From Ananas comosus (lineage: Eukaryota > Streptophyta > Magnoliopsida > Poales > Bromeliaceae): a DNA stretch of 64,000 bases. Below are positions 35,101-46,129 of this stretch, piece after piece; the first letter of the stretch is position 1, and each line of letters begins with the position of its first letter. The stretch lies in NCBI RefSeq assembly GCF_001540865.1, contig NC_033637.1:9789078-9853077 (forward strand), read 5' to 3'. Below the pieces are notes generated by a model that did no database searches, was not told the DNA's origin, and saw only the letters and a program-made list of their open reading frames with translations. The position numbers and the translations under genes were made by a program.

Positions 35101-35211
35101 CACCAGTATCTCCTGCCTCGTCCACCGCGGCAGCCGCGGCGGCCTCCCGCTGCCTCCTCCGCCTCCGCCTCCGCCTCCGTCGTATCCGTTCGGCCCCACG
35201 GCGTTAGCCAT
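32180..35211 (-). CDS. trihelix (GT/ASR3-type) transcription factor, two exons, frame disrupted
   Basis: Exon 1 (35211-34442) starts MANAVGPNG and encodes the first trihelix, RWTRQEILVLIQGKK. It goes on to SNLAG and ESFWAMR.YLRRERRL (third and fourth helices) and VYEYLDGV, then an acidic linker with EEAVFDSGR and GLFSDSEEEE. Exon 2 (32448-32180) encodes TSKDKQ, HKRKR (possible nuclear signal) and a C-terminal coiled-coil-like LERNSRMLSAQLEAQN...LADALGKIADKL before TAG. The intron has GTAAGT and TGCAG ends and joins the exons in phase (GGT codon). The order and length (about 346 codons) match ASR3-type trihelix repressors, nuclear DNA-binding proteins. Inside exon 1 the conserved segments fall in three frames, so several 1-2 nt indels are present; summed exon length is not a multiple of three. 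This is either a recent pseudogene or, as likely, sequence error in very GC-rich homopolymer runs (34960-35090). Confidence 0.8.
32449..34441 (-). other. intron of the trihelix gene
   Basis: This is 1993 bp of AT-rich sequence between the donor GTAAGT (complement at 34436-34441) and the acceptor TGCAG (complement at 32449-32453). No exon-like sequence was found inside. A TATATA-rich stretch lies near 34395-34426. The small frames at 32614-32805 and 33432-33683 have no recognisable content. Confidence 0.65.
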
Positions 35212-36349
35212 AGCAAGCTCGCGAATGAATACGAATAAAAGATACCTAGCTAGCAATATGACAAAGACGACGGTGAACCGCAATACCTAACGGCGAGTTA
35301 ACGGAGAGGAGGTGGGAGAGAAGAGAATAGGAAAAGGAAATGAGGTGGGGAGGGGGAGACTTAATTAATTAGGGGGGGAGGCCACAGGGACAGTGGGGGA
35401 GGCTCTAAATTAGCCTAGTCTTTAAATCCCTATCTCTGTGAGATCATTAGAAACATTATTCCACACCATAATCCCTTTTTAAATTGCAGTATTTTTTTAG
35501 TAATAAAATTGGAAATTTATATGGGTGGAAGGTAAGATCTTCTTAGGGATGTGTGAAGAAACAAAAAAAAAAAAAAATTATTGCCTGCACCTAGTGCACC
35601 ACACTCCAAGTTACATAATACATGTAGCTAGCCCATGGGCATGCATCTCTCCCACTATATATTTACTTTCATAATTCCTCATTCCTAGCTTATTATTTTC
35701 AAATCGAAAGCACTTTTTGAATTCAAAAAGTGAAAAAAAAGAAGGGTTCCACTTTTTAGTGGTAGAGATTTGGAGAAAATAAAAGAATTAAAATCCTTTT
35801 CAGACATCGTTTCAATATGAAGATTCGTACGACATAGTAAAATTGGTTTTATATATATATATAGATATTTAATTGGTATAACTATTACAGAAATGGTCGC
35901 CTTTTTAGAGGTTTGATATAAAAAAGATGAATAAGAAGGAAGAAAAAAAAAGAGAGAGTGCGGTGTACGACCGACGTGGTGCGGCGAGTGCAAGCAATAA
36001 TCTCTCCTGGGAGAGAGGGGGGGAAAGAGAGCTTGTATTTCTCTCTCTCTCTCTCTCTCTTCTCTAGTGGGTATTTATTAATAAATATGGGAAAGCTTGA
36101 GGGATATCCCTTTCCTACCATGGAGTTGATAAGGCACCACCACCCTCCCTCTACTATTCCTACTCTCTTGGCTAATAAAACCTCCCCCACTCCCCTTGTT
36201 TAATTTGTTTATTTATTAGGATATTTATGCTTTGGTTTCATATGTGGTGTGTACTAAATATTGGGATTTTTCTTTTTTTTTTTTTTGGGTAATCATCCAC
36301 TAATGACTCTTGATTAGATGGGAGGGTAATTTTGTGCTTTTGGTGGGCT

Positions 36350-36396
<47 letters not shown>

Positions 36397-36400
36397 ATAG
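35212..36400 (-). promoter_or_regulatory. 5' flank of the trihelix gene with GA/CT repeats
   Basis: The first 100 bp upstream of the start are purine-rich on the plus strand (GGAGAGGAGGTGGGAGAGAAG), typical of a CT-rich plant leader on the gene strand. A CT tract of about 22 bases lies at 36041-36062 and a second one at 36353-36392. No TATA box can be assigned with confidence. Confidence 0.4.
36353..36392. repeat. (CT)n microsatellite
   Basis: An uninterrupted CT dinucleotide run of about 20 units. From 36400 to 37075 nothing else is recognised. Confidence 0.95.
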
Positions 36401-37079
36401 TATCACCATAAGAAATGCTTTGGAGTACTATTTCTCAAACTCATTTTCTACCTAGCTCCCTAGCACTACTTTCTTTCTCTCTTTCATTTTTTGAGAGGAA
36501 ACTCTAACACTTTTAGTCTCATTTATTTAAGAGTATTGTTCATTTTTAATTATATTTCTTAGCTTCTTATTTCATGTAAGTTTTAAAACGACTTGTCTAT
36601 TCTGAGAAGAAGTAATTAATCGGTCATTTCTGACTAAAACAAGAAGCTAAAATATTAGTCCCACACGTATGTTAGTAAGATTTTTATTTTTTGAAGAAAA
36701 TTGACGATTTTTCGAGTAGTTCTACTCAAATTCTATTGATTGTATTAATTAAGATGGTTTAATTAAATATAAAATTTTAGCAAATACATAGCTAAATTTT
36801 ACGCTTCACCTTTCATTTTCTTTTAAGTAGGAACCTAGCCTTTTATTTGAGAGATCAACTGCACATATATATATATTAGCTTGATACATTTGACCTAGTG
36901 CATGGTTTTTCTTAATGAGGTTAAATTGTATTAGTAGTGGATGTACACCCTTAATTGTTTTGGACAGGTTCAAATTGTGAGCTAGAGCTAGCCCCTCAAC
37001 ACTACCTCACATAAATTTTCACTAGTACGTGCACACATGCTTGAGTTTTCTTCTTCTTATATCTTCTTTTCTTTTTGAG

Positions 37080-37345
37080 AAAAATATAGTACGCCATCTG
37101 CTTCATTCATAAGGGTGATAAATTTAGTTACAAAAAGTGAGGCAATTAGGCCTCAAAGGGGACCAGCCGAAAAAAAAAAAGTATTACAAACGCCAAACAC
37201 AAAGGCTAGAACATAGATGGTGGACTGTAAAACTAGCAAAATAGAGCCCAATCCCTCACCAAACCTTTAATCCGTCTGGCAACAGTCAAGGGATCCGAGC
37301 TAAGCTTCTGAAATAACAGCTCGATCGTTTCTTTCCGACCAAATG
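37080..37345 (-). pseudogene. LINE (L1-type) 3'-end fragment
   Basis: The minus strand reads IWSERNDRA near the right end, the tail motif (W.ERN.R) of plant LINE ORF2. Decayed sequence with an in-frame stop follows, including a segment reading RRIKGLV in a shifted frame, and then a 3'-UTR-like stretch. Almost all of the element is missing, as usual for 5'-truncated LINEs. No clear poly(A) or target duplication is visible. Confidence 0.5.
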
Positions 37346-39066
37346 GTAACTTGTTTCTTCGTAATTATATCTCCTATGGGGTGGGGGTGTGGTTGATTGC
37401 CAACTTTGCCTTACTAAGGGTGACCATAAACACTAGCTTATCCTTTGCACCCATGGCATGGATTTCTCATGCCACATTAAGGCTAATTAAGCATATCAAG
37501 AAGCACTTTTTCAATGAGGTGATTGGAATCACTAGGGGTGGTCACAATCTCCTTGTGACAAGAGAGGGATGGGGGAGAGGGGGGGGACCAAAGGGAGATG
37601 CCCTAAAATTTGATGACCGCTTCAGCAAGGTTGGCGCGTGTAATTTCGCCCCCTTTCGTGGGGGGGTCTAGCCCTATTTAAAATCATTTTCCGTTCCTTT
37701 CATGTCCATTTCATTTAGAAACTTTTCTTATAGGCCTTCTCCGACTTTGCCCTTTCGATACTTGGAAGGTATGATAGAGTCCTTATGGAGCCTTATACAA
37801 GTCAATAATATCTCATACATGCATGATATTTTCTTCAGAGCTAGATAGACAAAATTAGATGCACCATACAAATTATTCTTCTAATTAATCACCTTCAACC
37901 CTATATATTATTACTAATCCTTTGTTGCAAGTTAAATAAGATCAGTTAGAGCTGTAACAATATTTGGATTTTTCGATTCGATTAAACGCCTTTAACTTGA
38001 TCTATGCAATTGAGGACCATTGAAATGGTTTTGCTGTGGTAGTCCACACCTACCATGCACTTAAATATTGGTTTAATAAATTAATTGATTGGGCTTAAAG
38101 GGTATTATGTCATCCTACTCAGCAAATTTTCCCTGTGTAGGGTTGTTTAGTGGTAAGATATGATTCCTTGCACACTAAATATGAAAGAACTATTTTGATA
38201 TCTCCTTTTAGGTAAAATTGTATAGCCAACCCCTTTAACTTTATCATTTCGAAATGGCCTCCTCGACATTATTCGTTTTGCTTGACACCCCTTTAACTTT
38301 TAAATTTTATGAATTTAACGGTTTAAGCTAGCCCATTAAACATTTGAAATTATGTTGAACACCTGAGTAATTTCATTTAGTTTAATTACTTTTCAGAAAT
38401 GAAACTAGAATAATTAGCTATTGATAACTATGGAATCATTGAAGTTAACCAAAAATATTCAATTTAACTAAGTAGACGATTATGTACGTTAAACCTATCG
38501 ATTAACTAGTAATAGTTAATGGAACTACTGATTTAATAAAAATTTTCAACTTAACTAAATTAGAAATATTACAAGTTACGCAGGTGTCAGCTCGGAAAAG
38601 TATGTTTCAAAATGCCCTATAGTTCTGTATGAATTAATAAATTTTTACCTGAGTTCTTATTCTAAAGTGGTAATGTTACAATATAAAAAATAAAAAGAAT
38701 GGGTGACATAATTATATTACAAAATAAATGAGAGTTGTGGGGTGTCTTAATTTGCTAATGCCCTGCTGTAGTGTAGGTGGCTACAGTTTATAACTTTAAT
38801 AAATGGGTGGATTAGAGCCACCCAATTAAGCATGGGGATGGATTTGGTGGTAATAAAATGATTTGGAAACATTAATTGGTCCCAATTTACAGAATCCCAG
38901 TAATTAAAGGATGGGGATTTTTAGGGTTTTGGGGCAAGAAGAACCATATCCATCTCTTCTTTATTGGATTAGATGCATTTAGGTTTAAAAAGGGCAAAAA
39001 TCTACTTGTACAACACCTCATAGGGGGTGTGTATATCTTATTCCTCCACCACCACCCCCCCCCCCC
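37346..39066. other. intergenic DNA, no gene recognised
   Basis: An open frame of 106 codons at 37351-37671 has no recognisable domain and sits in sequence of unremarkable composition; I do not call it. 38210-38600 contains phrases like AACCCCTTTAACTTTATCATTT and CGAAATGGCCTCC that resemble dispersed repeat text. A C-run of 13 lies just before 39067. Confidence 0.5.
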
Positions 39067-39580
39067 AGGGGTGTAAACGAGCTGAACACGAGCTGGCTCA
39101 TTAAAGTATCGAGCCGAAAAATTCAACTCGTATTCTACTCGTTTATTAACGAGCCGAACACGAGCTGGCTCACGAACAATAAATTAAAAAGAATTAGATT
39201 AAATATATATATATATATATATATAATAAAATAAATTTATAAAATCTTATCCATTAGACTTTGATCTAATGTTGAAATTTACATATAAATGGATCTTTTT
39301 ATAATTAAACTGCATTTATATTTTTATTTTGCTAAAATTAAATATAAAATATATATTATATGTAATTATTTATTTATATATAAAAATATAAATTAAATAA
39401 ATTATATAAATAATAAAATAATGTATTCAGCTGTTATCGAGCCGACAAGACGAGCTGAGCTGATCTCGTGTTCGGCTCGTTTACTAAACGCGCGAGCCGA
39501 TCTCAAGCTCATTTCGAGCCAAACACGAGCCGGCCGCGAACAGCAAGCTGGAATTGCCGACGCCCTAACCCCCCTAACCA
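39067..39580. mobile_element. hAT-like non-autonomous element
   Basis: It begins CAGGGGTGTAAACGAGC and has inverted GAGCCGAACACGAG and CTCGTGTTCGGCTCG phrases near the two ends around an AT-rich core. The right end (GGAATTGCCGACGCCCTAACC) does not mirror the left, so it is damaged or truncated. It is the same family as 1519-1850. Confidence 0.5.
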
Positions 39581-40371
39581 AAGGGGGGGTGTATATATCT
39601 TTTTGTTTGATTTTATGGTTTAATTAGAAATTAGCAGTTAATTATTTTAATTTTATTTTGCTATAAGATAATCTAGACTATTAAATTTGATGGAATTATT
39701 AATCAATTTGATTAAATTTTCAATTCATTTGGCCAAATCATTCAATTTTTTTCAAAAAATCATGCCATGATCTCTTTTTTCAAAAAAAAGTATAATCCTA
39801 TATAATTTGATATGCTGGTGCAATACTTTTTTATTTTGTTATCATGATTGGTTTGTTTGCAATGTACTCTGAACACACGTGATAGGTAACAACTATTATT
39901 ACTATTTTTTTCCTTATAATCTTAGGAATAAAAGCAAGTTGCTTCCAAATTTTGTCATTTGTTGTTAAACAACTATATATATATGGGATACAAAAATTGC
40001 AAATATATTTCTAGAGTTAAATTTTGTTAGTGAACTGCAATTGTTATCTTTGTGAAATTATTATTTGCTCTTTCAAATATACCCTTCTATCATCATCAAT
40101 TTTTCTTATTTACTTTTAAGTTAGGGACAAAAAAAGTATTTTTATTTTTTACCTTTCAAATATACTTTTTTACTATCACCAACTTTTCTTATTTATCTTT
40201 AAGTTAAGGACAAAAGAAGTATTTGATTTTTTTTACCTCTAGTGAAAATTTAATCCAGATTTAACTGAAAAACTTAACAGGTACGTACTAATAGCTGAAA
40301 AACTTAAAAGGTACTGAAAAACTTTGTTTATTTGCTTTTAAGTTAAGGGCGAAAGAAATACTTTTACTTTT
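39581..40371. repeat. AT-rich repeat region leading into the MULE flank
   Basis: 40010-40371 carries two to three imperfect copies of a unit (ACCCTTCTATCATCA, CAATTTTTCTTATTTAC, TTTAAGTTAGGGACAAAA, CTCTAGTGAAAATTTAAT) that continues into the direct repeat at 40372. Related text lies at 31290-31800. There is no coding sequence. Confidence 0.5.
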
Positions 40372-40670
40372 TACCTTTTCAAATATACCCTTCTATCAGC
40401 ACTAATTTTTCTTATTTGCCTTTAAGTTAAGGACAAAAGAGGTTTTTGATTTTTTTTTAACTCTAGTGAAAATTTAATTCGGATTTAATTGAAAAAATTT
40501 AACAGGTACTAGTAACTGGAATATTTTTTAATAAAGGAAAATATACCATCTGAAATAAAAAAAAAGGAGTGTTTAGAATTCCGTATAATTGGTGGGGTCT
40601 TCATACAATTTTACCAAAATGGTGGGCACCGCCTATGATTAATTTGGCTCCGCTGTGTACAAAAGCATTT
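40372..40670 (+). repeat. left copy of a ~300-bp direct repeat flanking the MULE
   Basis: It runs from CTTTTACTTTTTACC to GTACAAAAGCATTT and ends where the inverted repeat begins. The right copy at 57495-57806 matches it throughout with roughly 3-4 percent differences and small A-run length changes. Both contain GAATTCCGTATAATTGGTGG and GGTGGGCACCGCC. Confidence 0.85.
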
Positions 40671-40673
40671 GGG

Positions 40674-40805
40674 TTATTTGTATACACGTCCCTGCAAATA
40701 TAGTGAATTGCAGATATATCCCTGCAAAATCGAAATTCCATAAGTTGTCCCTGCAAAAGTCCAAAGTTATGCAGATATATCCCTGCGGTCAACATCTGTT
40801 AGTGA
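40674..40805 (+). repeat. left terminal inverted repeat of the MULE
   Basis: TTATTTGTATACACGTCCC, GTGAATTGCAGATATATCCC and CCATAAGTTGTCCCTGC match the complement of 57360-57493 with scattered changes. Multiple TATCCCTGCAAA phrases continue to about 41020 as subterminal repeats. Confidence 0.85.
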
Positions 40806-41049
40806 ACTTTTTATTTTTTAACAGTTGAAGCGTGAAATGACATTTTTGCCCTTACAAATATATCCCTCCAAAAGTCCTAACTGATAAACATTTGCAAAAA
40901 TATCCTCGCAAAAATGCCAACAGTCATTTTTGTTCTTTATAAGTGAAATGTCCATTTTGCCCTCACAAATATATCCCTCTAAAACCCAAAGTAATAAAGT
41001 TGTACAGAAATGTCCCCAAAAATGACCCTAACGGTCATCTTCTTCCTCT

Positions 41050-41060
41050 ATAAATTCATC
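41050..41060 (+). promoter_or_regulatory. putative TATA box of the GRF zinc-finger gene
   Basis: CTATAAATTC lies about 140 bp upstream of the start codon at 41197, just inside the subterminal repeats. The position is sensible for a plant promoter; this is inference only. Confidence 0.4.
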
Positions 41061-41196
41061 ACTCCATTGCAACATACCATATAACTCTTTTTTTGCTCTT
41101 TTCTCCTTTATTGATCCACTATTTTCCTTCTCTTATTTTGATCTGTTAAATCGCAACAATTTTATTTTTCGATTTTTTTTCTCTTCTAATATTTTT

Positions 41197-41624
41197 ATGA
41201 TGAGTGAAAGATCAGCGGATTCTTCTTCGAGCAACCAAATCCCTAAGTGCGATTGCTTTAAAACTTGTAGAATTTGGGTTTCAAAGCAATCGCACACTAG
41301 AGGTCGTCGGTTCTATGGGTGTCCAAACTGGGGGGTAAGATAATTTCTTTTGCATTATCTGCAGTATTTAACCCTAACTTTAGTTTCATATTTTGCAGAG
41401 TATTTACTAATTAGTTTCATATTTTGCAGAGTAATGAGCACTGTAATTACTTTGGTTGGATTGATGATGCACACCACAATACTGTTGACTTAAAATACCA
41501 AGTACAAGCATTTCAAGAAGCAGTGGAGCATCGTATTCAGAAGTTAGAAAAGAAAGCTTTATTTCTACTTAAGTTGCTTGTATGTTTAGTATTGATTAAT
41601 ATCTTGTTTAGTTTGACAATGTAA
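41197..41624 (+). CDS. GRF-type zinc-finger protein with hydrophobic C-terminal tail, two exons
   Basis: Exon 1 (41197-41334) ends in phase 0 before GTAAGA; exon 2 (41430-41624) follows TTTTGCAG. The 110-residue product has an N-terminal Ser-rich stretch, then a GRF zinc finger: CDCFKTCRIWVSK, GRRFYGCPNWG and, across the splice, CNYFGWID. The pattern is C.C...GR.F..C...C..F.W.D. A helical coiled-coil-like segment (residues about 66-90) precedes a final hydrophobic stretch KLLVCLVLINILFSL, which looks like a tail anchor. Small plant proteins of this layout (At4g04775-like) are known but their function is not established; GRF fingers bind nucleic acid in other proteins. Here the gene sits inside the MULE, convergent with the transposase, and is still open while the transposase is ruined. 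Two ATGs are adjacent at the start; either could serve. Confidence 0.8.
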
Positions 41625-41735
41625 TGTGAGTGATAATTGTACTTGTTGTAATGCAAGTGAATAGAGATGTGTAAGCTTTATTTCTACATACATTTTACAG
41701 AGTAATGGAAGCATTGGAAAAATCTGTTCTACAAA

Positions 41736-41890
41736 GTATCCAAAGTCAATATTGTTCCATACAAACATAGTATCCAAAGTCAATGTTGTTCCATACAAAT
41801 ATAGTATCCACTGTCAATGTTGTTCTATACAAACATAGTATCCACAGTCAATATTGTTCCATACAAACATAGTATCCACAGTCAAACCAA
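41736..41890 (+). repeat. 34-bp tandem repeats
   Basis: The unit CATAGTATCCAAAGTCAATG plus TTGTTCCATACAAA is repeated about four and a half times, downstream of the GRF gene. A second, looser array with CCAAAATATTGCATACAAA and GCATCCAGAGGCTGATTGC units lies at 41990-42260. Confidence 0.8.
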
Positions 41891-43187
41891 TACAAAGTCA
41901 AAATGATCCACAAAAGTAGAACCAAATACAACACATATCTATTCAAACCAAAACAACTGCTATTCAAGTTTCAAACCAATACAAACTCAAAACTATTGCA
42001 TCAAGTTTCATATCTACTCAAACCAAAATATTGCATACAAATCATCCAAGGGTCTCATTTCAAGTACCCACTATTTCGAATTGAAGTATGCAGAGACTGA
42101 TTGTGCACAAGCATCTAGAGGCTGATTACATACAAACCAAAATATTGCATCCAAAGGCTGATTGCATACAAACCAAAATACTAGATACAAGCATCCAGAG
42201 GCTGATTGCGCTTCAAGTATCCACCATTTCAAGTATCTACCAAAATACATCCATTCAAATCTACCAAAATAAGGCTTTTACTACATCAACTATTTTTCTA
42301 AACCAAATCTTAATTTTCTAGAGAACCAAGTGCATCAATTTCACTTATAGCACTTCCTTGTTGGGACTGCAAGTGTTTTGATCTCGATACTACCCTTTTT
42401 CCTCTACGCCTACAGTTTTTATATAGTTACTATTGTAGCAAGGAAAATAAATTTAAAGTGAACATTGTTGGTCAGTATAGTACCTTGTGCGACTGCTAAT
42501 ACTTGCTTGAGATGGTGGTTCAGAGTGCGGATTCCCTGCTTGAGATAGTTCTGTAGGCTATTGATTCGTTGCTTGAGATAGTGCTGCAGCAGGCTGTTGA
42601 TTTGCTGCTTAAGATGGTCCTGCAGCAGGCTGTTGATTCGCATTGACAGGGTTCTTGCATGTTTTTGCACGGTGGCCTAATTTATTGCATCTTTTGCATC
42701 GATGCCTCTTCCTGATTGTCATCTCGTCTGATCCTCTAATTCGCTTGTTTCGAGGTCTTCCAGCTGGCCTATTTAAAATAGGAGGTAATACACGATGACC
42801 GATGTCAATCTTTACTCATTGATCACAACTAGGTAATGGTGCAATGGAACTAGCATAGGCCTCCTTATATTTGGCCACTGTAAAATATGGGTGCACATAT
42901 TTTTCCCACTTTTTATGTTTTAATTTACCTATTACTGCCATTGCATGAATGCATGGCACGCCTTTCACTTGCCATAACCTGCAGCTACACTATGTTTCAT
43001 GTAGTCTCACCTAAAACCTTGATTGAGGTCCAATCACTTCTGCTGAAAATTCATCACTCCATAGCACCTCATATTGACCCAAACCCTAAAATTGTGACGA
43101 TGGATAGCATAAATAAATTAGATTATATCTAATAAAGAGGCCAAAGTAATTAGACTATAGCTTAAAGGTAAAGAAAAAATTAGTGTA

Positions 43188-44211
43188 TGTCTACCGCGAA
43201 CGAACCGGCCCCGCCGTAGGTTGTTTCTAAGGCGAGCGGTCATTCATGGTAGAGATTAAATTTGTTTTATGTTTTTATTTGAAATCAGGATTATAGGTTC
43301 ATGGCTTCCAACAGACTCAAGAATCTGTTGTTAATTATCCCACACTTTCGGTGTTAAGGAACCCTCGATTAAGAGACCAAATATAAAGTCTGATAATAAA
43401 AGAGACAAAACAGGCAAATAAAATTTTATTGATATGATTTGCCGTTTACATGGCTTAGCAGGGGCATACCCCCACTGTACATAAATTTTATAAGACTTGG
43501 TAGTCGATTGAAGTTTTGATGCTTAGTTTAATGACATGGCGGTCGGGTTCACCTTGGTTGTATATTCCAAGGTGGAGATGTGACTAGACCTCAAGTATAT
43601 GTATTGAGGTCGGTCGAACTAGATGCTAAGTATATGTGTTAAGACCTAGTCGATATTAAACTCTATGTATTAGAGTCTAATTGGCTCTAAGTATATGTCT
43701 TAGAGTCCGATTATATTCACCTTGTTGTATGTTCCAAGGTGGAGATATGGCTAGACCTCAAGTATATGTATTGAGGTGGGTCGAATTTGATATTACCCGA
43801 GAGTAGCTAATTCCTGAGTGTATGTATCAGGATTAGCCGAGTTTTCACTCTAGTTATATGTGCTAGAATGAAGATCTTATTAAGCCCTAAGTATATGTAT
43901 TAGGGGTAGTCGGATTTGAGCTCTAAGTATATGTGTTAGAGCTCGATTGGATAAGGATTTCACTCTAGGTGGATATGCTAGAGCAAAAGGCTGACTAGAA
44001 CCTAAGTATATGTGTTAGGACTAGTCGAGCATAGCTTGACTTTCACTCTAGGTATATGTGCTAGAGCAAAAGACTGACTAGACCCTAAGTATATGTGTTA
44101 GGGTTAGTCGAGCATGGCTTGACTTCCACTCTAGGTATATGTGCTAGAGCAATAAGACTGACTTAAACCCTAAGGTTATATGTGTTAGGATTAGTCGGAC
44201 CATAGTTTTGT
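43188..44211. repeat. LTR head and CTAAGTATATGTGTTAG repeat array
   Basis: The first 300 bp (CGAACGAACCGGCCCCGCC, CCACACTTTCGGTGTTAAGG) are non-repetitive. From 43530 on there are about 17 degenerate units containing (C/G)CTAAGTATATGTGTTAG or TCTAGGTATATGTGCTAGAG, alternating with GACTAGAC or TAGTCGA phrases. Confidence 0.8.
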
Positions 44212-45540
44212 CTGCCGAACGAACCGGCCCCGCCGTAGGTTGTTTCTGAAGGTGGAGTGGTCATTCATGTAGAGATTTAAATTTGTCATTGTTTTATTTT
44301 GAAATCAGGATTATAGGTTCATGGCTTGCCAACAGGGGACTCAAAATCTGTTGTTTTAAGTCTACCCCACACTTTCGGTGTTAAGGACACCTTCGAGTTA
44401 ATGAGACCAAATACTAAATGCTGATAATAAAAGAAACAAAACAGGCAAATAAAATTTTATTGATTATTAATTTGCCGTTTACATGGCTTAACAGGGGCAT
44501 TCCACCACCTGTACATGAAGTTTTATTCAGACTAAATGTCCACATCTAGCGAAGAATTGTTTTGATTTATTGGAAATCCTACAGCATAATGTATTAGGAT
44601 TCATTGGAATCTTGAGGATTGACTAGATCTTAAGTATATGTGTTAAACCTTAGTCGATCTAGACGTCTATGTACTTAGAGTATCTAAATTGGCTTAAGTC
44701 ATATGTCTTAGAGTTTCCGATTATGTCCACCTTATTATACCTATGTTTCAAGATGGAGATGTGACCCAGACTCAAGTACTATGTATTGAGGTGGGTCGAA
44801 TGTACCCCGAAAGTAGAGGTGGCTAATTTCGAGTATATGTATCAGGATTAACCGAGTGTCCCTCTAGGGTTATTTTGCTAGAATGAAGGTCGACTAAGCC
44901 CCTAAGTACGTATGTATTAGGGTATCGGGATTGGAACTCTAAAGTAGTATTGTATTCAGAGCGTCGTTGGGTATGGGTTGTCACTGCTAGTATAATGTTG
45001 CAGGCAAAAGGCTGACTAGACCTAAGTATACTCGGTTAGGATCTAGTCGAGCATGGGGTTTTACTTGCCACTCTAAGGTTATAGGTGCTAGACGAAAAGA
45101 CTACTAGACCCTAAGTAATATGTGTTTAGGGTTAGTAGAGCATGGCTTGACTTCCGCTCTAGATATAGTATGCTAGAGCAAAAGACTGACTAGACCCTAA
45201 TTATGGGTTAGTTTAGTATACTTTAGCGGTCTAGCGCAATGGTTTGACCTTCCACTCATGGTATATGTTAGAGCAAAGGCTGACTAGACCACTCAAGTAT
45301 ATGTGTTAGTTAGTTGATAACCTCTATGGTATATGGTTTTGAGTTTAGAATACGACTTGATATCATGTGACTGAATTCTACTATATGACTTAGGAACTTC
45401 TGTCGATTTTGGAGACTTGTTTTGCCCTTTAGTTATATGCTGCTGAAGGCGATGACTAAGCCCTAAGTATAGGTATCTAGGAGGTAGTCGATATTTAAAT
45501 TTTAACTCTAAGGTATATGTGCCAGGAGTAAAAAAAAGGT
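44212..45540. repeat. second, indel-riddled copy of 43188-44211
   Basis: It repeats the head (TGCCGAACGAACCGGCCCC) and the TATATGTGTTAG array in the same order, but with a single-base indel every 10-20 bases in places. That error style resembles unpolished long-read sequence rather than evolutionary divergence. It may be an artefactual duplication at a filled gap. Confidence 0.65.
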
Positions 45541-46110
45541 TCACATGAGATTGGTATTGGCTCATGAGTATCTTGGTCATCAATTTCTGGATATGGTTCA
45601 TGAATTTGGTGTATGGACATCGGTTCATGGATTTGGTATAGGTTCATGAATGGTGCTTATGGACTCGGTTCATGAACTTTGATATGGTATCATGTGGGAT
45701 TTGGTTATGAACTTGGATATGTTCATTGGTTTCGGTGTATGGATTTGGTTCATGAACTTGATATGGTTCAATGGGTTTTGGTGTATGGACTTGTTTCATA
45801 ACTTGGATATGGTTCATCGATTTGTGTCGGACTGTGTTCATGGTTCAAGAAATTTGGGTTTAGTTTAACGACTTTTCGGTCGTTTGAAATTTGGGTTTAG
45901 TTTAACGACTTTTCGGTCGTTTGAAATTTGGGTTTAGTTTAACGACTTTTCGGTCGTTTGAATGTGGGTTGTTTAGTTTGACGACTTTACGGTCGGTTGG
46001 ATTTGGTTGTTTTGGGTTTTGGGGTTTTGTTTGTGGACTTTGGGTTTTGGGTTTATTTGTGGACTTTGGGTTTTGGATTTATTTGTGGACTTTGGGTTTT
46101 GGTTTGGCTC
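45541..46110. repeat. three short arrays (GGTTCATGAA, TTTCGGTCGTTTG, TTTGTGGACTTTGG)
   Basis: 45541-45845: TTGGTTCATGAACTTGGATAT variants. 45846-45990: units of about 46 bp with GGGTTTAGTTTAACGACTTT and TCGGTCGTTTGAA. 46015-46105: GGGTTTTGG and TTATTTGTGGACTTT units of about 29 bp. The last two motifs return in the same order at 49590-50035. Confidence 0.85.
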
Positions 46111-46129
46111 GAATCTTTTGTATTTGATT

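Noticed and set aside
34453..35290. Plus-strand frames of 122-261 codons
   Set aside because: They are antisense shadows of the GC-rich trihelix exon. The minus strand carries the conserved motifs and the splice phase.
37351..37671. 106-codon open frame
   Set aside because: There is no recognisable domain, no clear exon structure and no conserved neighbour. It could be chance.
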